From: Thiobacillus sp. UBA6205
GTDB lineage: Bacteria > Pseudomonadota > Gammaproteobacteria > Burkholderiales > Thiobacillaceae
Length of the DNA: 23,755 nucleotides
Direction of reading: 5' to 3'
Assembly: GCA_002421825.1 (NCBI GenBank)
Contig: DISR01000057.1
Location: 38,631-62,385 of the forward strand
Shown here: positions 7,460-14,962 of the stretch, in pieces
How positions within the stretch are numbered: position 1 is the stretch's first letter
Layout of the letters: each line of letters starts with the position of its first letter
Position numbers and translations under genes: made by a program
Notes under the pieces: model-generated
Database searches by the model: none
Told to the model about the DNA's origin: nothing
What the model saw: the letters and a program-made list of their open reading frames with translations, nothing else

Positions 7460-8254
7460 TTACCACTGGTTCAGGTTGTAGGGAATTTCTGCCTTGAGGT
7501 GGCGGCGGTAAGTGTCGAGGAAATAGGCCTTGTCGGCGGCTGAATAGATGGCAAGCGGTGCGGCCTCGTCCTCGCGGACCACCTTGAACCTGCGCGTAGC
7601 ATCCTCGCGGTTGGACATGGTTTCCTTGGAGCATTGCGTTATGCTCCAGTCGAGCGTGCCTGAATCAGGCGCCATCCCGAAAAACGCCGTCACGTCCTTT
7701 AGCGTGCCGGCAGTGTCGTTGCGCAGGTCTTCGTAGCGCACCAGCCTTACCTGCTCTGGCCAGTCCCTTGCCAGCGGCATCCAGACATTCAGGAAACGGA
7801 TGTCGTCCCAGATGTCCTTCATGAAATGCTCGTCGCCGCCCCGGTTGCGCAAAAATTCGGAGAAGCTCTTGGGCGATTCCTTGCCGTGCTTTTTGTAATG
7901 CGAGGCGGTGGCGATGCGCGGGTCGCGGATCAGCACCAGATATTTGGGAAACTTCAGAAAACGCCGCCAGACCGGCAGCGAAAACAGCGGGCCGGGAATC
8001 TTGTGGCTTTGCACGATGCGGGGCCCCGCATGCGCGGGAATCTTGTTGGGGCCGCCGACGATGGCGTTGCTGCGGATGTTGTCGGGAATCGGCAACTGGT
8101 ACTCGCGCGCGATGACATGCGTCAGCAGGTTGCGCAACCAGTGGGTTCCCGCCTGATGCATGCTGACGATATGGCCGTCGTAATTACGACGGAACAGCAT
8201 GGACAGGTTGGTGAAATCCCGCAGCAGGCGCTTCTGGTAATAGTAGAAGCTCAT
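7460..8254 (-). CDS. Sulfotransferase-family protein, copy 2 (tandem paralogue)
   Basis: The product (264 residues from ATG 8254) aligns with its downstream neighbour over the whole length. Shared blocks include RDxTNLS near the start, SMHQAGTHWLRN (31-42, sulfate-donor loop), RIVQSHKIPGPL with the candidate catalytic histidine, LVLIRDPRIATASHYKK (3'-phosphate site) and VRLVRYEDLRNDT. I chose 8254 because MSFYYYQKRLLRDFTNLS then lines up with the start of copy 1. An in-frame ATG at 8281 would add nine residues, and neither has a good ribosome site. The paralogues differ most between residues 50 and 75 and in the C-terminal third, which suggests different acceptors. It follows the lipoprotein gene at a short gap in the same direction, so all five leftward genes may be one transcript. 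Confidence 0.84.
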   Translation of the reverse strand: MSFYYYQKRLLRDFTNLSMLFRRNYDGHIVSMHQAGTHWLRNLLTHVIAREYQLPIPDNIRSNAIVGGPNKIPAHAGPRIVQSHKIPGPLFSLPVWRRFLKFPKYLVLIRDPRIATASHYKKHGKESPKSFSEFLRNRGGDEHFMKDIWDDIRFLNVWMPLARDWPEQVRLVRYEDLRNDTAGTLKDVTAFFGMAPDSGTLDWSITQCSKETMSNREDATRRFKVVREDEAAPLAIYSAADKAYFLDTYRRHLKAEIPYNLNQW

Positions 8255-8308
8255 TTGATAAGAGTCTGTTTGGGCGGGCATTCTACCATGCGCCCCGGCG
8301 GCCCCGGT

Positions 8309-8863
8309 TCAGAGGAAAACCACGCTCTTCATCATCGCCTCGAAATCCGCCAGCCCCTTGGGGAAGTACACCAGCCCGGGCGCTTCGAAAATGAAGGCGA
8401 GGCGGCCCTTCTGGTCGACGAGGGCGTAGGTGAGGCGTTCGATGGGCAGCCCGCGCTCGGTTTTCCAGCGCGTGTGCACGCGCACCGCGGGTTTGCCGCC
8501 GACGGTGGCGGGGTTGTTGGAAACCACCATGAAGGCGCCGCGCGTGCCGCCGGCTTTCTGTTCGGCGATGACCAGTTCGGCAACTTCGTGCGGCAGCAAG
8601 TCCGGGCTGGTCTTGCGTTTGGTGCGGGCAAGTTCGCGGTCGTGCTTTTCGCGGTAGCCGACGATGAAATTGAGCAGCGGCCCGTCGCGCGAGAAGAAGA
8701 CATCGTAGATGTCATAATTTTTGCGCACCCAGCCGAGCGGGGCTTGCAGCGCGTAATCGTCCTTGACCGCAATGCTGCGGTTGTCGGGATCGACGGCGGA
8801 CCAGGGGGCGCAGGCGCCCAGGGTCAGCAGAAGCAGGAACAGGGCATGACGCAAGCTTTTCAT
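8309..8863 (-). CDS. Putative outer-envelope lipoprotein, unknown function
   Basis: The 184-residue product starts MKSLRHALFLLLLTLGACAP. This is a type II signal peptide with lipobox L-G-A-C and lipidated Cys18; position +2 is Ala, compatible with outer-membrane sorting. The mature part is mixed alpha/beta without membrane segments, and the stretch GGKPAVRVHTRWK resembles small PsbP/DcrB-like folds. That resemblance is weak and only a guess. The ATG at 8863 overlaps the stop of the metalloprotease gene by one base (TGATG), indicating translational coupling; an upstream TTG at 8866 is a poorer choice. Context points to an envelope role together with the M48 protease and the secreted protein upstream. 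I do not recognise the family. Confidence 0.75.
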   Translation of the reverse strand: MKSLRHALFLLLLTLGACAPWSAVDPDNRSIAVKDDYALQAPLGWVRKNYDIYDVFFSRDGPLLNFIVGYREKHDRELARTKRKTSPDLLPHEVAELVIAEQKAGGTRGAFMVVSNNPATVGGKPAVRVHTRWKTERGLPIERLTYALVDQKGRLAFIFEAPGLVYFPKGLADFEAMMKSVVFL

Positions 8864-9987
8864 CAACCGGCATCTTTCAGGTAGAACTCGACGTATTCGC
8901 GGTCGGGGGCGGCGGGGGCGAGCTCCAGGTAGCGCCTGAACAGGGGGGAGGCGCGGTTTTTCTCGCCGCGCTTGTAATGCAACATGCCCAGAGCGCGATA
9001 TGCGGGAGCAAACTCCGGCGCGAGTTCCAACGAGAGTGTGTACTCACGCTCTGCAAGCGCGGTGTCGCCTTCCTCGTTGCGCAACCGGTAGGCCTCGCCC
9101 AGGAAATAACTGGCCTCGGGCGGGTATTCCCGGCGTCGCTCGGGGTCGGCCAGCACCAGGATGAGCTGCTTGTAACGGTAGGCATCGAGGTCTTCCTGCA
9201 GCGCATGCAGGCGCACCTCGCGCAGCGCCATGACATAAGGTTCGCGGCGCACCTCGCCGTTGCCCGCGCTTTGGGCCAGCTCGCCGAGGGTGTCCACGCG
9301 CTCCTGCAGCTTGGGGTGGCTGGCGAAGAAGAAGGGCTCATTGATGTCGAGCGCCTTGATTTCGGCGATCAGGTGTTCGAAGGTTTTCGGCGCCTCTTTT
9401 GCGGAATAGCCTGCGGCCACTAGGCGCCGGTAACCGATGTTGTCGGCCTCGGTCTCGTGCTCGCGTGAAAAGCCCGACATCGAGGCAAGCGCCACGACGT
9501 TGCCGACAACCGGCACTCCGGCCATGCCGACGATGAGCGCAAGGGTGGCTACATTCTTGACGTTCTCGACTTGCTGGTAGGAATGACGATGCACGAAATG
9601 CGCGCCTTCGTGCGCGAGCACGGCGGCAAGCTGGGCTTCGTTCTGCAGCCGGGCGAGCAGGCCGGTGTTGATGTAAACGCTGCCATTGGGCAGGGCGAAG
9701 GCGTTCAACTGGTTGGAGTCGAGCGCGCGGATGCGGACCTTGCCGCCAAATTCCGGGTAGAGCCGGTCCATCACGCCTTGCAGATAGGCATTGAGGGCCG
9801 GATTGTTCAACAGCTTGCCCGCGCGCCCCAGGGCCCTGTCGAACTCGTCGGCCTCGGCCCAAAGATTCTTCTCCTCGCGCTCCAGGCTGACGATGCTGAC
9901 CGGATAGGCCCATGGGGTGACTTCTGCGGCGGCGGCGGCCAGGCTCAGGGTCAGGGTCAGGGACGCGAAAAGCCTCGGGCACGTCAT
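8863..9987 (-). CDS. Secreted M48-family zinc metalloprotease with C-terminal TPR repeats (BepA-like)
   Basis: The 374-residue product begins with a signal peptide (MTCPRLFASLTLTLSLAAAAA, cleavage near 21) and so acts in the periplasm. The zinc site HEGAH is at 126-130. The third ligand region HETEAD is at 177-182 and the conserved SHP-x3-ER block is at 223-230, all diagnostic of M48 peptidases. The last 120 residues contain tetratricopeptide-like helices (for example YFLGEAYRLRNEEGDTALAE and APAYRALGMLHYKRGEKNRA). M48 plus TPR is the layout of BepA, a quality-control protease/chaperone for outer-membrane assembly. The start ATG overlaps the previous gene stop by four bases (ATGA), which decides it against a longer upstream reading. 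Domain call is firm; its substrate is inferred only. Confidence 0.9.
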   Translation of the reverse strand: MTCPRLFASLTLTLSLAAAAAEVTPWAYPVSIVSLEREEKNLWAEADEFDRALGRAGKLLNNPALNAYLQGVMDRLYPEFGGKVRIRALDSNQLNAFALPNGSVYINTGLLARLQNEAQLAAVLAHEGAHFVHRHSYQQVENVKNVATLALIVGMAGVPVVGNVVALASMSGFSREHETEADNIGYRRLVAAGYSAKEAPKTFEHLIAEIKALDINEPFFFASHPKLQERVDTLGELAQSAGNGEVRREPYVMALREVRLHALQEDLDAYRYKQLILVLADPERRREYPPEASYFLGEAYRLRNEEGDTALAEREYTLSLELAPEFAPAYRALGMLHYKRGEKNRASPLFRRYLELAPAAPDREYVEFYLKDAG

Positions 9988-10694
9988 GGCTGCGGATAGC
10001 TGGCGAAAAAGTCGTTTACCAGCTCCCGGACCGCATCGGGGTTGCGGGAATCGAGCGTCATGCTCTGGTCGTAGGACATCCAGCGGATCTCGCCGGTTTT
10101 CAAGTCGGCCAGCCCTACGCTGATGAACGACTGCCCCACGGGGATGGTGATTCCCAGCATCAGGCCAACCGCGAAGGCGGTCTTGCGCCCGCTGGTGGAT
10201 ATGATGTCGGCACCCGTGAAGATGAGCGCGGTATCGGCGCCGGTTTTCTCGCGCAGAAAGGCGAGGCCTTCGCCGAGCGTATAATCCCACTCGGTTTTCT
10301 TGTGCCGCCAGGCGCTGTCCATGCCGCGGCCATAGATATAGATGGCGAAGGCCAGTCGGTCGTACAGGCCGATGTGGCTTTCCACTTTTTCCGCGTCCTG
10401 GCTTTCGAGCAGGGGCATGCGCTGGGTTTCAAAGCGGCCGTTCTCGCGAAAATAGGTTTCTGCGGCAGCCAGCAGGTTCTCGCTGGCTTCTTTTGTCCAG
10501 TCGTCCTGCCTCTGGATGACGCCGCCCGCGGACAGTTCGGCAACGAACAGCTGCGGCGGCAGCAGCAGGATTTTTTTCGGGCGTTCGGCGGCCGGCAGGG
10601 AGGAAAGCCTGGGGTTGGCGGCCGAGTAGGCGGCCAGCGCCAGGGCGGGAGCGCTCAGGGCAAAAACGAAGATCAGTCGAATGAGCACGGGCAT
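9984..10694 (-). CDS. Secreted protein of unknown function, first gene of the leftward run
   Basis: This gene encodes 236 residues starting MPVLIRLIFVFALSAPALALA, a clear Sec signal peptide with cleavage near 22. The mature part holds KKILLLPPQLFVAELSAGG, then a likely helical region with DDWTKEASENLLAAAETYF. Later come GADTALIFTGADIISTSG and a hydrophobic stretch AFAVGLMLGITIPVG, followed by LADLKTGEIRWMSYD. That pattern (a beta-strand motif, then a statement of secreted-state hydrophobic core and GEIRW) recalls lipoprotein or pilus-assembly-like N-domains, but I do not recognise the family. An upstream TTG at 10712 is an alternative start. It overlaps the protease gene by four bases (ATGA), so the two are translated together. 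It is divergent from pxpB, with 74 bp between them. Confidence 0.72.
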   Translation of the reverse strand: MPVLIRLIFVFALSAPALALAAYSAANPRLSSLPAAERPKKILLLPPQLFVAELSAGGVIQRQDDWTKEASENLLAAAETYFRENGRFETQRMPLLESQDAEKVESHIGLYDRLAFAIYIYGRGMDSAWRHKKTEWDYTLGEGLAFLREKTGADTALIFTGADIISTSGRKTAFAVGLMLGITIPVGQSFISVGLADLKTGEIRWMSYDQSMTLDSRNPDAVRELVNDFFASYPQP

Positions 10695-10768
10695 GGCAAT
10701 TCTGTCGGGCAAGCAGCAAGCTACGTTAAAGCCGCAGGCTCGTCAATTCGAGGGCACGAGGGACAGTC

Positions 10769-11398
10769 ATGGTTTCACGTGAAACGCCCCCCTTGCGCTG
10801 GATGACGGATCGTGGGCTTTGTGTTGTCGCCGGCGCCGGCTCGCTGGACCTGTACCGGTTGCTGGCCGGCATGTGCTTGCCCGGCGTGATGGAGGTGGTG
10901 CCGGCCGACGGCAGCCTGCTCGTCGTGCTGGAGCCGGGCGCGGCGGTTCCTGAAAAATTGCTGGAACTGCTGGCCCGGGGCGTGCCGGACGGCCCGCCGC
11001 CGTCAGGCGCTGCGCCGGCCCGCCTGCACCGGCTGCCGGTGCGGTTCGACGGGGAGGACCTGTTGGAAGTGGCCGGCCGCTCGGGCCATACGCCGGAGGA
11101 GGTGATCGGGCTTTTGTGCTCTATCGAGTTGCGGGTCGGCTTTCTCGGGTTTCAGCCAGGCTTTGCCTACTTGTGGGGTTTGCCGGCCGAGCTGCATTTG
11201 CCGCGTCGTGCCAGCCCCAGAAAGCGTGTTCCCGCGGGCAGCCTGGCGCTGGCCGGCGGCTATTGCGGCGTCTATCCATCGGCGGGCCCCGGCGGCTGGC
11301 ATGTGCTTGGCTCGACGAGGGCTTGCTTGTTCGATCCCGAGGCGAGACCGCCGGCCCTGCTTCAGCCGGGCGATTCGGTAAGGCTAGACGCGGCATGA
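10769..11398 (+). CDS. pxpB: 5-oxoprolinase subunit PxpB (KipI family)
   Basis: PxpB is one of three subunits of the prokaryotic ATP-dependent 5-oxoprolinase, which opens pyroglutamate to glutamate. The 209-residue product has the family core GFLGFQPGFAYL (124-135), PRRASPRKRVPAGSLALAGGY (145-165), GVYPSAGPGGWHVLGST (167-183) and a terminal LLQPGDSVRLD. The ATG at 10769 has GAGGGAC just upstream. The alternative ATG at 10802 has no ribosome site. The first codons after the ATG (residues 2-6, VSRET) are written inside a parS palindrome, so the N-terminal sequence probably reflects the DNA site rather than protein need. It overlaps pxpC by four bases (ATGA), and the three subunits form one operon. 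Confidence 0.92.
   Translation: MVSRETPPLRWMTDRGLCVVAGAGSLDLYRLLAGMCLPGVMEVVPADGSLLVVLEPGAAVPEKLLELLARGVPDGPPPSGAAPARLHRLPVRFDGEDLLEVAGRSGHTPEEVIGLLCSIELRVGFLGFQPGFAYLWGLPAELHLPRRASPRKRVPAGSLALAGGYCGVYPSAGPGGWHVLGSTRACLFDPEARPPALLQPGDSVRLDAA
10772..10785. promoter_or_regulatory. parS site 1 (ParB-binding palindrome)
   Basis: GTTTCACGTGAAAC is a perfect 14-bp palindrome identical to the core of the parS site bound by chromosomal ParB. It begins at codon 2 of pxpB, immediately after its ATG. The outermost bases of the 16-mer are G and G rather than T and A. Confidence 0.88.
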
Positions 11399-12309
11399 TA
11401 GACGTCGTCAGAGCGGGATTGCAGGACCTGGTCATGGACCTGGGGCGCCCGGGTTTCCGCGCCCAGGGGGTGCCGGAGTGCGGGGCGGCAGACCGCTCGG
11501 CGCTGATATGGGCCAACCGCCTGGTAGGCAATGCCGACAATGCCAGCGGGCTGGAACTGCTTCTGCGTGGCCCGACGCTGCGCTTTCCTCTCGGAGGCAG
11601 GGTTGCCCTGGCCGGCGCCGACATGGGGGCGCGCATCAACGGGGTCGGTGTCGAGCGCGGGCGGGAACAAGCGGTCCCGGCGGGCGGCTTGCTGGAGCTG
11701 CGGCAAGCCAGCGCAGGATTGCGCGGCTACCTGGCAGTGGCCGGGGGGATCGACGCCATGCCGGTTATGGGCAGTTGCGCCACCTTCCTGGCTGGCGGTT
11801 TCGGCGGCTGGAAGGGGCGCGCGCTGAAAGCCGGGGACCGTCTGCCTCTGGGGCGCCCGGGTCGGGGGCGGAAAGGCAGGCTTTCATGCGCTGCGTGCGC
11901 GAGTGCGCTGCGCGTATTGCCGGGGCCTCAGCTGGCCGGTTTCAGCGATGCGGCGCTCAAGGCCCTGACGGCGAGCGAATATCGGGTGAGCGCGGATGCC
12001 AACCGCCAGGGCCTGCGTTTGTCGGGCGCGAGGCTGGATTACACGGGCGGCCAGACCGGTTCACAGGCCGTGCTGCCGGGGGCCATCCAGGTGCCTCCGG
12101 ACGGGCAGCCCATCGTTCTCGGCTGGGATGGCCCGGTGACCGGAGGCTACCCCGTGATTGCCGCCATCGTTGCCGCGGATTTGCCCCACCTTGGCCAGCT
12201 TGGGCCGGGGGACGGTCTGCGGCTCTCGTTTGTCAGCCTGGACGAGGCGAGAAACGCCTGGCGCAGGCTGCAACAGAATCTGGACGAGGCAATCCTGTGG
12301 GAAGACTGA
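11395..12309 (+). CDS. pxpC: 5-oxoprolinase subunit PxpC (KipA / biotin-dependent carboxylase-like family)
   Basis: PxpC partners PxpB and PxpA in converting 5-oxoproline to glutamate. The 304-residue product begins MIDVVRAGLQDLVMDLGRPG and continues GVPECGAADRSALIWANRLVGN (about 26-47), the typical KipA N-terminal signature. Further family blocks are LRGYLAVAGGID, YRVSADANRQGLRL, QTGSQAVLPGAIQVPPDG (from residue 220) and GPVTGGYPVIA. The start ATG overlaps the pxpB stop by four bases, and the 3' end overlaps pxpA by 13 bases. Length and motifs match the family. A protein annotated as allophanate hydrolase subunit 2 would be the same family under an older name. Confidence 0.92.
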   Translation: MIDVVRAGLQDLVMDLGRPGFRAQGVPECGAADRSALIWANRLVGNADNASGLELLLRGPTLRFPLGGRVALAGADMGARINGVGVERGREQAVPAGGLLELRQASAGLRGYLAVAGGIDAMPVMGSCATFLAGGFGGWKGRALKAGDRLPLGRPGRGRKGRLSCAACASALRVLPGPQLAGFSDAALKALTASEYRVSADANRQGLRLSGARLDYTGGQTGSQAVLPGAIQVPPDGQPIVLGWDGPVTGGYPVIAAIVAADLPHLGQLGPGDGLRLSFVSLDEARNAWRRLQQNLDEAILWED

Positions 12310-13013
12310 TCGAGCTCAATGCCGATGTCGGCGAAGGCGGGCCGGATGAAGAGGTCATGCCGTACGTGCAGCGGGTGTCGATCGCCTGTGGCGGCCATGT
12401 GGGCGACGCCGCCTCCATGCGGGCCGCGCTAAGCCTTGCCAGGGAGCACGGCGTCATGGCCGGCGCGCACCCGAGCTATCCCGATCCGGCCAGTTTCGGC
12501 CGCCAGGCCATGACCGCCAAGCCGGCCGCGGTGATGCGCTGGGTGGTGGAGCAGACGCTTGCCTTGCAGGCGGTGGCGGCAGAGCTGGAGATGGCGCTGT
12601 TTCACGTGAAACCGCATGGCGCGCTGTATAACCGCGCAGCCGTCGATGAGGAAACCGCCCGGGCGCTGATTGCCGCCATGCAAGAGCTGGAAGGCCTGGC
12701 GCTGGTGGTGCTGGCCGGCTCGCCGCTGGCGGCCTGGGCGAGGGCGGCGGGCCTGGGTGTCCTGGAGGAAGCCTTTGCCGACCGGCGCTATTTAAGTAGC
12801 GGTGGACTGGCGCCGCGCAGCCGGCCCGGCGCGGTGATCGAGAATCCGGACGAAGTGCGCGCGCAAGCGCGAAAAATCGCGGCGGGCGCGGCGCTCGATA
12901 CCCTCGATGGCGGGGTGTTGCGAGTGCGCGCCGACACCCTGTGCCTGCATGGCGAAGGGCCGCGTGCGGCCGAGCTGGCGCGCCTGCTGGGCGAAATCCT
13001 GCGGCGGGGCTGA
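12297..13013 (+). CDS. pxpA: 5-oxoprolinase subunit PxpA (LamB/YcsF family)
   Basis: PxpA is the third 5-oxoprolinase subunit. The 238-residue product starts from GTG at 12297 (MGRLIELNADVGEG), which puts the invariant LNAD-x-GEG at 7-14 as usual, and GAGG lies seven bases upstream. Other family motifs are SIACGGHVGD (28-37), GAHPSYPDPASFGR (56-69), VKPHGALYN (104-112), the AFADRRY block and the terminal LCLHGEGPRA. It overlaps the end of pxpC by 13 bases. A parS palindrome lies within codons 101-106, where it spells F-H-V-K directly in front of the conserved PHGALYN. The gene ends 56 bp before mnmG. Confidence 0.93.
   Translation: MGRLIELNADVGEGGPDEEVMPYVQRVSIACGGHVGDAASMRAALSLAREHGVMAGAHPSYPDPASFGRQAMTAKPAAVMRWVVEQTLALQAVAAELEMALFHVKPHGALYNRAAVDEETARALIAAMQELEGLALVVLAGSPLAAWARAAGLGVLEEAFADRRYLSSGGLAPRSRPGAVIENPDEVRAQARKIAAGAALDTLDGGVLRVRADTLCLHGEGPRAAELARLLGEILRRG
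12599..12612. promoter_or_regulatory. parS site 2, inside pxpA
   Basis: GTTTCACGTGAAAC occurs inside pxpA, with T before and C after, so 15 of 16 positions match the canonical TGTTTCACGTGAAACA. In frame it encodes F102-H103-V104-K105. It is 1.8 kb from site 1 and 0.4 kb from site 3. Confidence 0.9.
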
Positions 13014-13030
13014 GCGGTATTTGCCCGCGT

Positions 13031-13044
13031 GTTTCACGTGAAAC
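13031..13044. promoter_or_regulatory. parS site 3, upstream of mnmG
   Basis: GTTTCACGTGAAAC preceded by T and followed by G matches 15 of 16 canonical parS positions. It lies in the 56-bp pxpA-mnmG spacer, 25 bp before the mnmG ATG. Just downstream is TAGAAT (13057-13062), a possible -10, so bound ParB could affect mnmG transcription. Confidence 0.92.
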
Positions 13045-13069
13045 GCTGCCGTAGCGTAGAATTGCGCCC

Positions 13070-14962
13070 ATGAAATTTCCCGAGATTTTCGATGTGATCG
13101 TGGTGGGGGGCGGCCATGCCGGCACCGAGGCCGCGCTGGCGGCCGCGCGCGCGGGTGCCAGGACGCTGCTGCTGACCCACAACATCGAAACCTTGGGCGC
13201 CATGTCCTGCAATCCGTCCATCGGCGGCATCGGCAAGGGTCATCTGGTCAAGGAAGTCGATGCCCTGGGCGGGGCGATGGCGCTCGCTGCCGACGAGGCC
13301 GGCATCCAGTTCCGTACGCTGAATGCTTCCAAGGGTCCGGCCGTGCGTGCCACCCGCGCCCAGGCCGACCGCGTGCTGTACAAGGCGGCAATCCGCCGGC
13401 GCCTGGAAAACCAGGTCAACCTCACCCTGTTCCAGCAGGCGGTGGACGATCTGGTGGTGGAAGGCGAGCGCGTCACCGGCGTCCGCACCCAACTGGGCCT
13501 GGAGTTTTCCGCGCGCGCCTTGGTGCTGACCGCCGGAACCTTCCTTGCCGGATTGATCCATGTCGGGTTGAATAATTATGAAGCCGGCCGCATGGGTGAT
13601 CCGCCGGCCAGATCGCTCGCACATCGGCTGCGCGAGCTTGACCTGCCGGTGGGTAGGCTCAAGACCGGTACCCCGCCCAGGCTGGACGGGCGCAGCATCG
13701 ATTGGAGCCAGTGCCAGGAACAGCCCGGCGACTCGCCGACGCCGGTGTTCTCCTTCCTCGGCAGCCGCAGCATGCACCCGCGCCAGGTATCGTGCTGGAT
13801 CACCCATACCAACCCGCATACCCACGACATCATCCGTTCGGGTTTCGAACGTTCGCCCATGTTCACCGGGGTGATCGAAGGCGTGGGGCCGCGCTACTGT
13901 CCCTCCATCGAGGACAAGGTCAATCGCTTCGCCGAGAAAGCCAGCCATCAAATATTTTTGGAGCCGGAAGGCCTCGACACGCATGAGGTCTATCCCAACG
14001 GCATTTCCACCTCGCTGCCCTTCGACATCCAGTTGGCCGCGGTGCATTCCATTCCCGGCCTGGAAAACGCGCACATCCTGCGCCCGGGTTACGCCATCGA
14101 GTACGACTATTTCGACCCGCGTAACTTGAAGGCCTCGCTGGAAACCAGGTCCATCCAGGGCCTGTTCTTCGCCGGCCAGATCAACGGCACCACCGGCTAT
14201 GAAGAGGCGGCGGCCCAGGGCCTGCTGGCGGGGCTCAACGCCGCGCGCCATGCCCGGGAAAAGGAAGCCTGGCACCCGGCGCGGCACGAAGCCTACCTCG
14301 GCGTGCTGGTGGACGACCTCATCACGCGCGGAGTGTCCGAGCCTTATCGCATGTTCACCAGCCGTGCCGAATATCGCCTGTCCCTGCGCGAGGACAATGC
14401 CGACATGCGGCTGACCGAAATCGGCCGCGAACTGGGGCTGGTGGACGATGCGCGCTGGGATGCCTTCAACCGCAAGCGCGACGCCATCGCGGCCGAAGCG
14501 GAACGCCTGAAAACCACCTGGGTGCGCCCGGAAGTGCTGCCGGCGAAAGACGCCGAGGCGGTGCTGGGCAAGGCCATCGAGCGCGAGCACAACCTGTACG
14601 AACTCCTGCGCCGGCCGGAAGTGGCCTATGCCGATTTGCTCAGGCTGCCGGGCGGCGCGCCCGGCGTGGAGGATGCGCAAGTCATCGAGCAGCTGGAAAT
14701 CCAGGCCAAGTATCAGGGCTATATCGAGCGCCAGAAGGACGAGGTGGAAAAGCATCGCGAACAGGAGGCGTTGCGCCTGCCGCAGGATTTCGACTACATG
14801 CAGCTCTCCGGCCTGTCTGTCGAAGTGCGCCAGCGCCTGAACAAGCACAAGCCGGAAACCCTGGGCCAGGCCTCGCGCCTGCAGGGCATTACCCCGGCGG
14901 CGATTTCGGTGCTGATGGTGTATGCCAGGCGCGGCTTCAAAGATTTGAAAAAAACCGCATGA
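13070..14962 (+). CDS. mnmG: tRNA uridine-34 modification flavoenzyme MnmG (GidA)
   Basis: MnmG is the FAD-binding partner of MnmE in wobble-uridine modification. The 630-residue protein opens MKFPEIFDVIVVGGGHAGTE, with the dinucleotide-fold GGGHAG at 13-18. The signature SCNPSIGGIGKGHLVKE begins at about 47, and the GTPPRLDGR and AGQINGTTGYEEAAAQG blocks follow. The C-terminal helical domain ends LMVYARRGF. Length matches the family (about 629). The ATG at 13070 lies 25 bp after a parS site and just after a possible -10 box. The stop overlaps rsmG by four bases (ATGA), the usual mnmG-rsmG coupling next to parAB. Confidence 0.98.
   Translation: MKFPEIFDVIVVGGGHAGTEAALAAARAGARTLLLTHNIETLGAMSCNPSIGGIGKGHLVKEVDALGGAMALAADEAGIQFRTLNASKGPAVRATRAQADRVLYKAAIRRRLENQVNLTLFQQAVDDLVVEGERVTGVRTQLGLEFSARALVLTAGTFLAGLIHVGLNNYEAGRMGDPPARSLAHRLRELDLPVGRLKTGTPPRLDGRSIDWSQCQEQPGDSPTPVFSFLGSRSMHPRQVSCWITHTNPHTHDIIRSGFERSPMFTGVIEGVGPRYCPSIEDKVNRFAEKASHQIFLEPEGLDTHEVYPNGISTSLPFDIQLAAVHSIPGLENAHILRPGYAIEYDYFDPRNLKASLETRSIQGLFFAGQINGTTGYEEAAAQGLLAGLNAARHAREKEAWHPARHEAYLGVLVDDLITRGVSEPYRMFTSRAEYRLSLREDNADMRLTEIGRELGLVDDARWDAFNRKRDAIAAEAERLKTTWVRPEVLPAKDAEAVLGKAIEREHNLYELLRRPEVAYADLLRLPGGAPGVEDAQVIEQLEIQAKYQGYIERQKDEVEKHREQEALRLPQDFDYMQLSGLSVEVRQRLNKHKPETLGQASRLQGITPAAISVLMVYARRGFKDLKKTA

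Noticed and set aside
13034..14848. 604-codon minus-strand open frame opposite mnmG
   Set aside because: Shadow of mnmG with no domain and no plausible start context.
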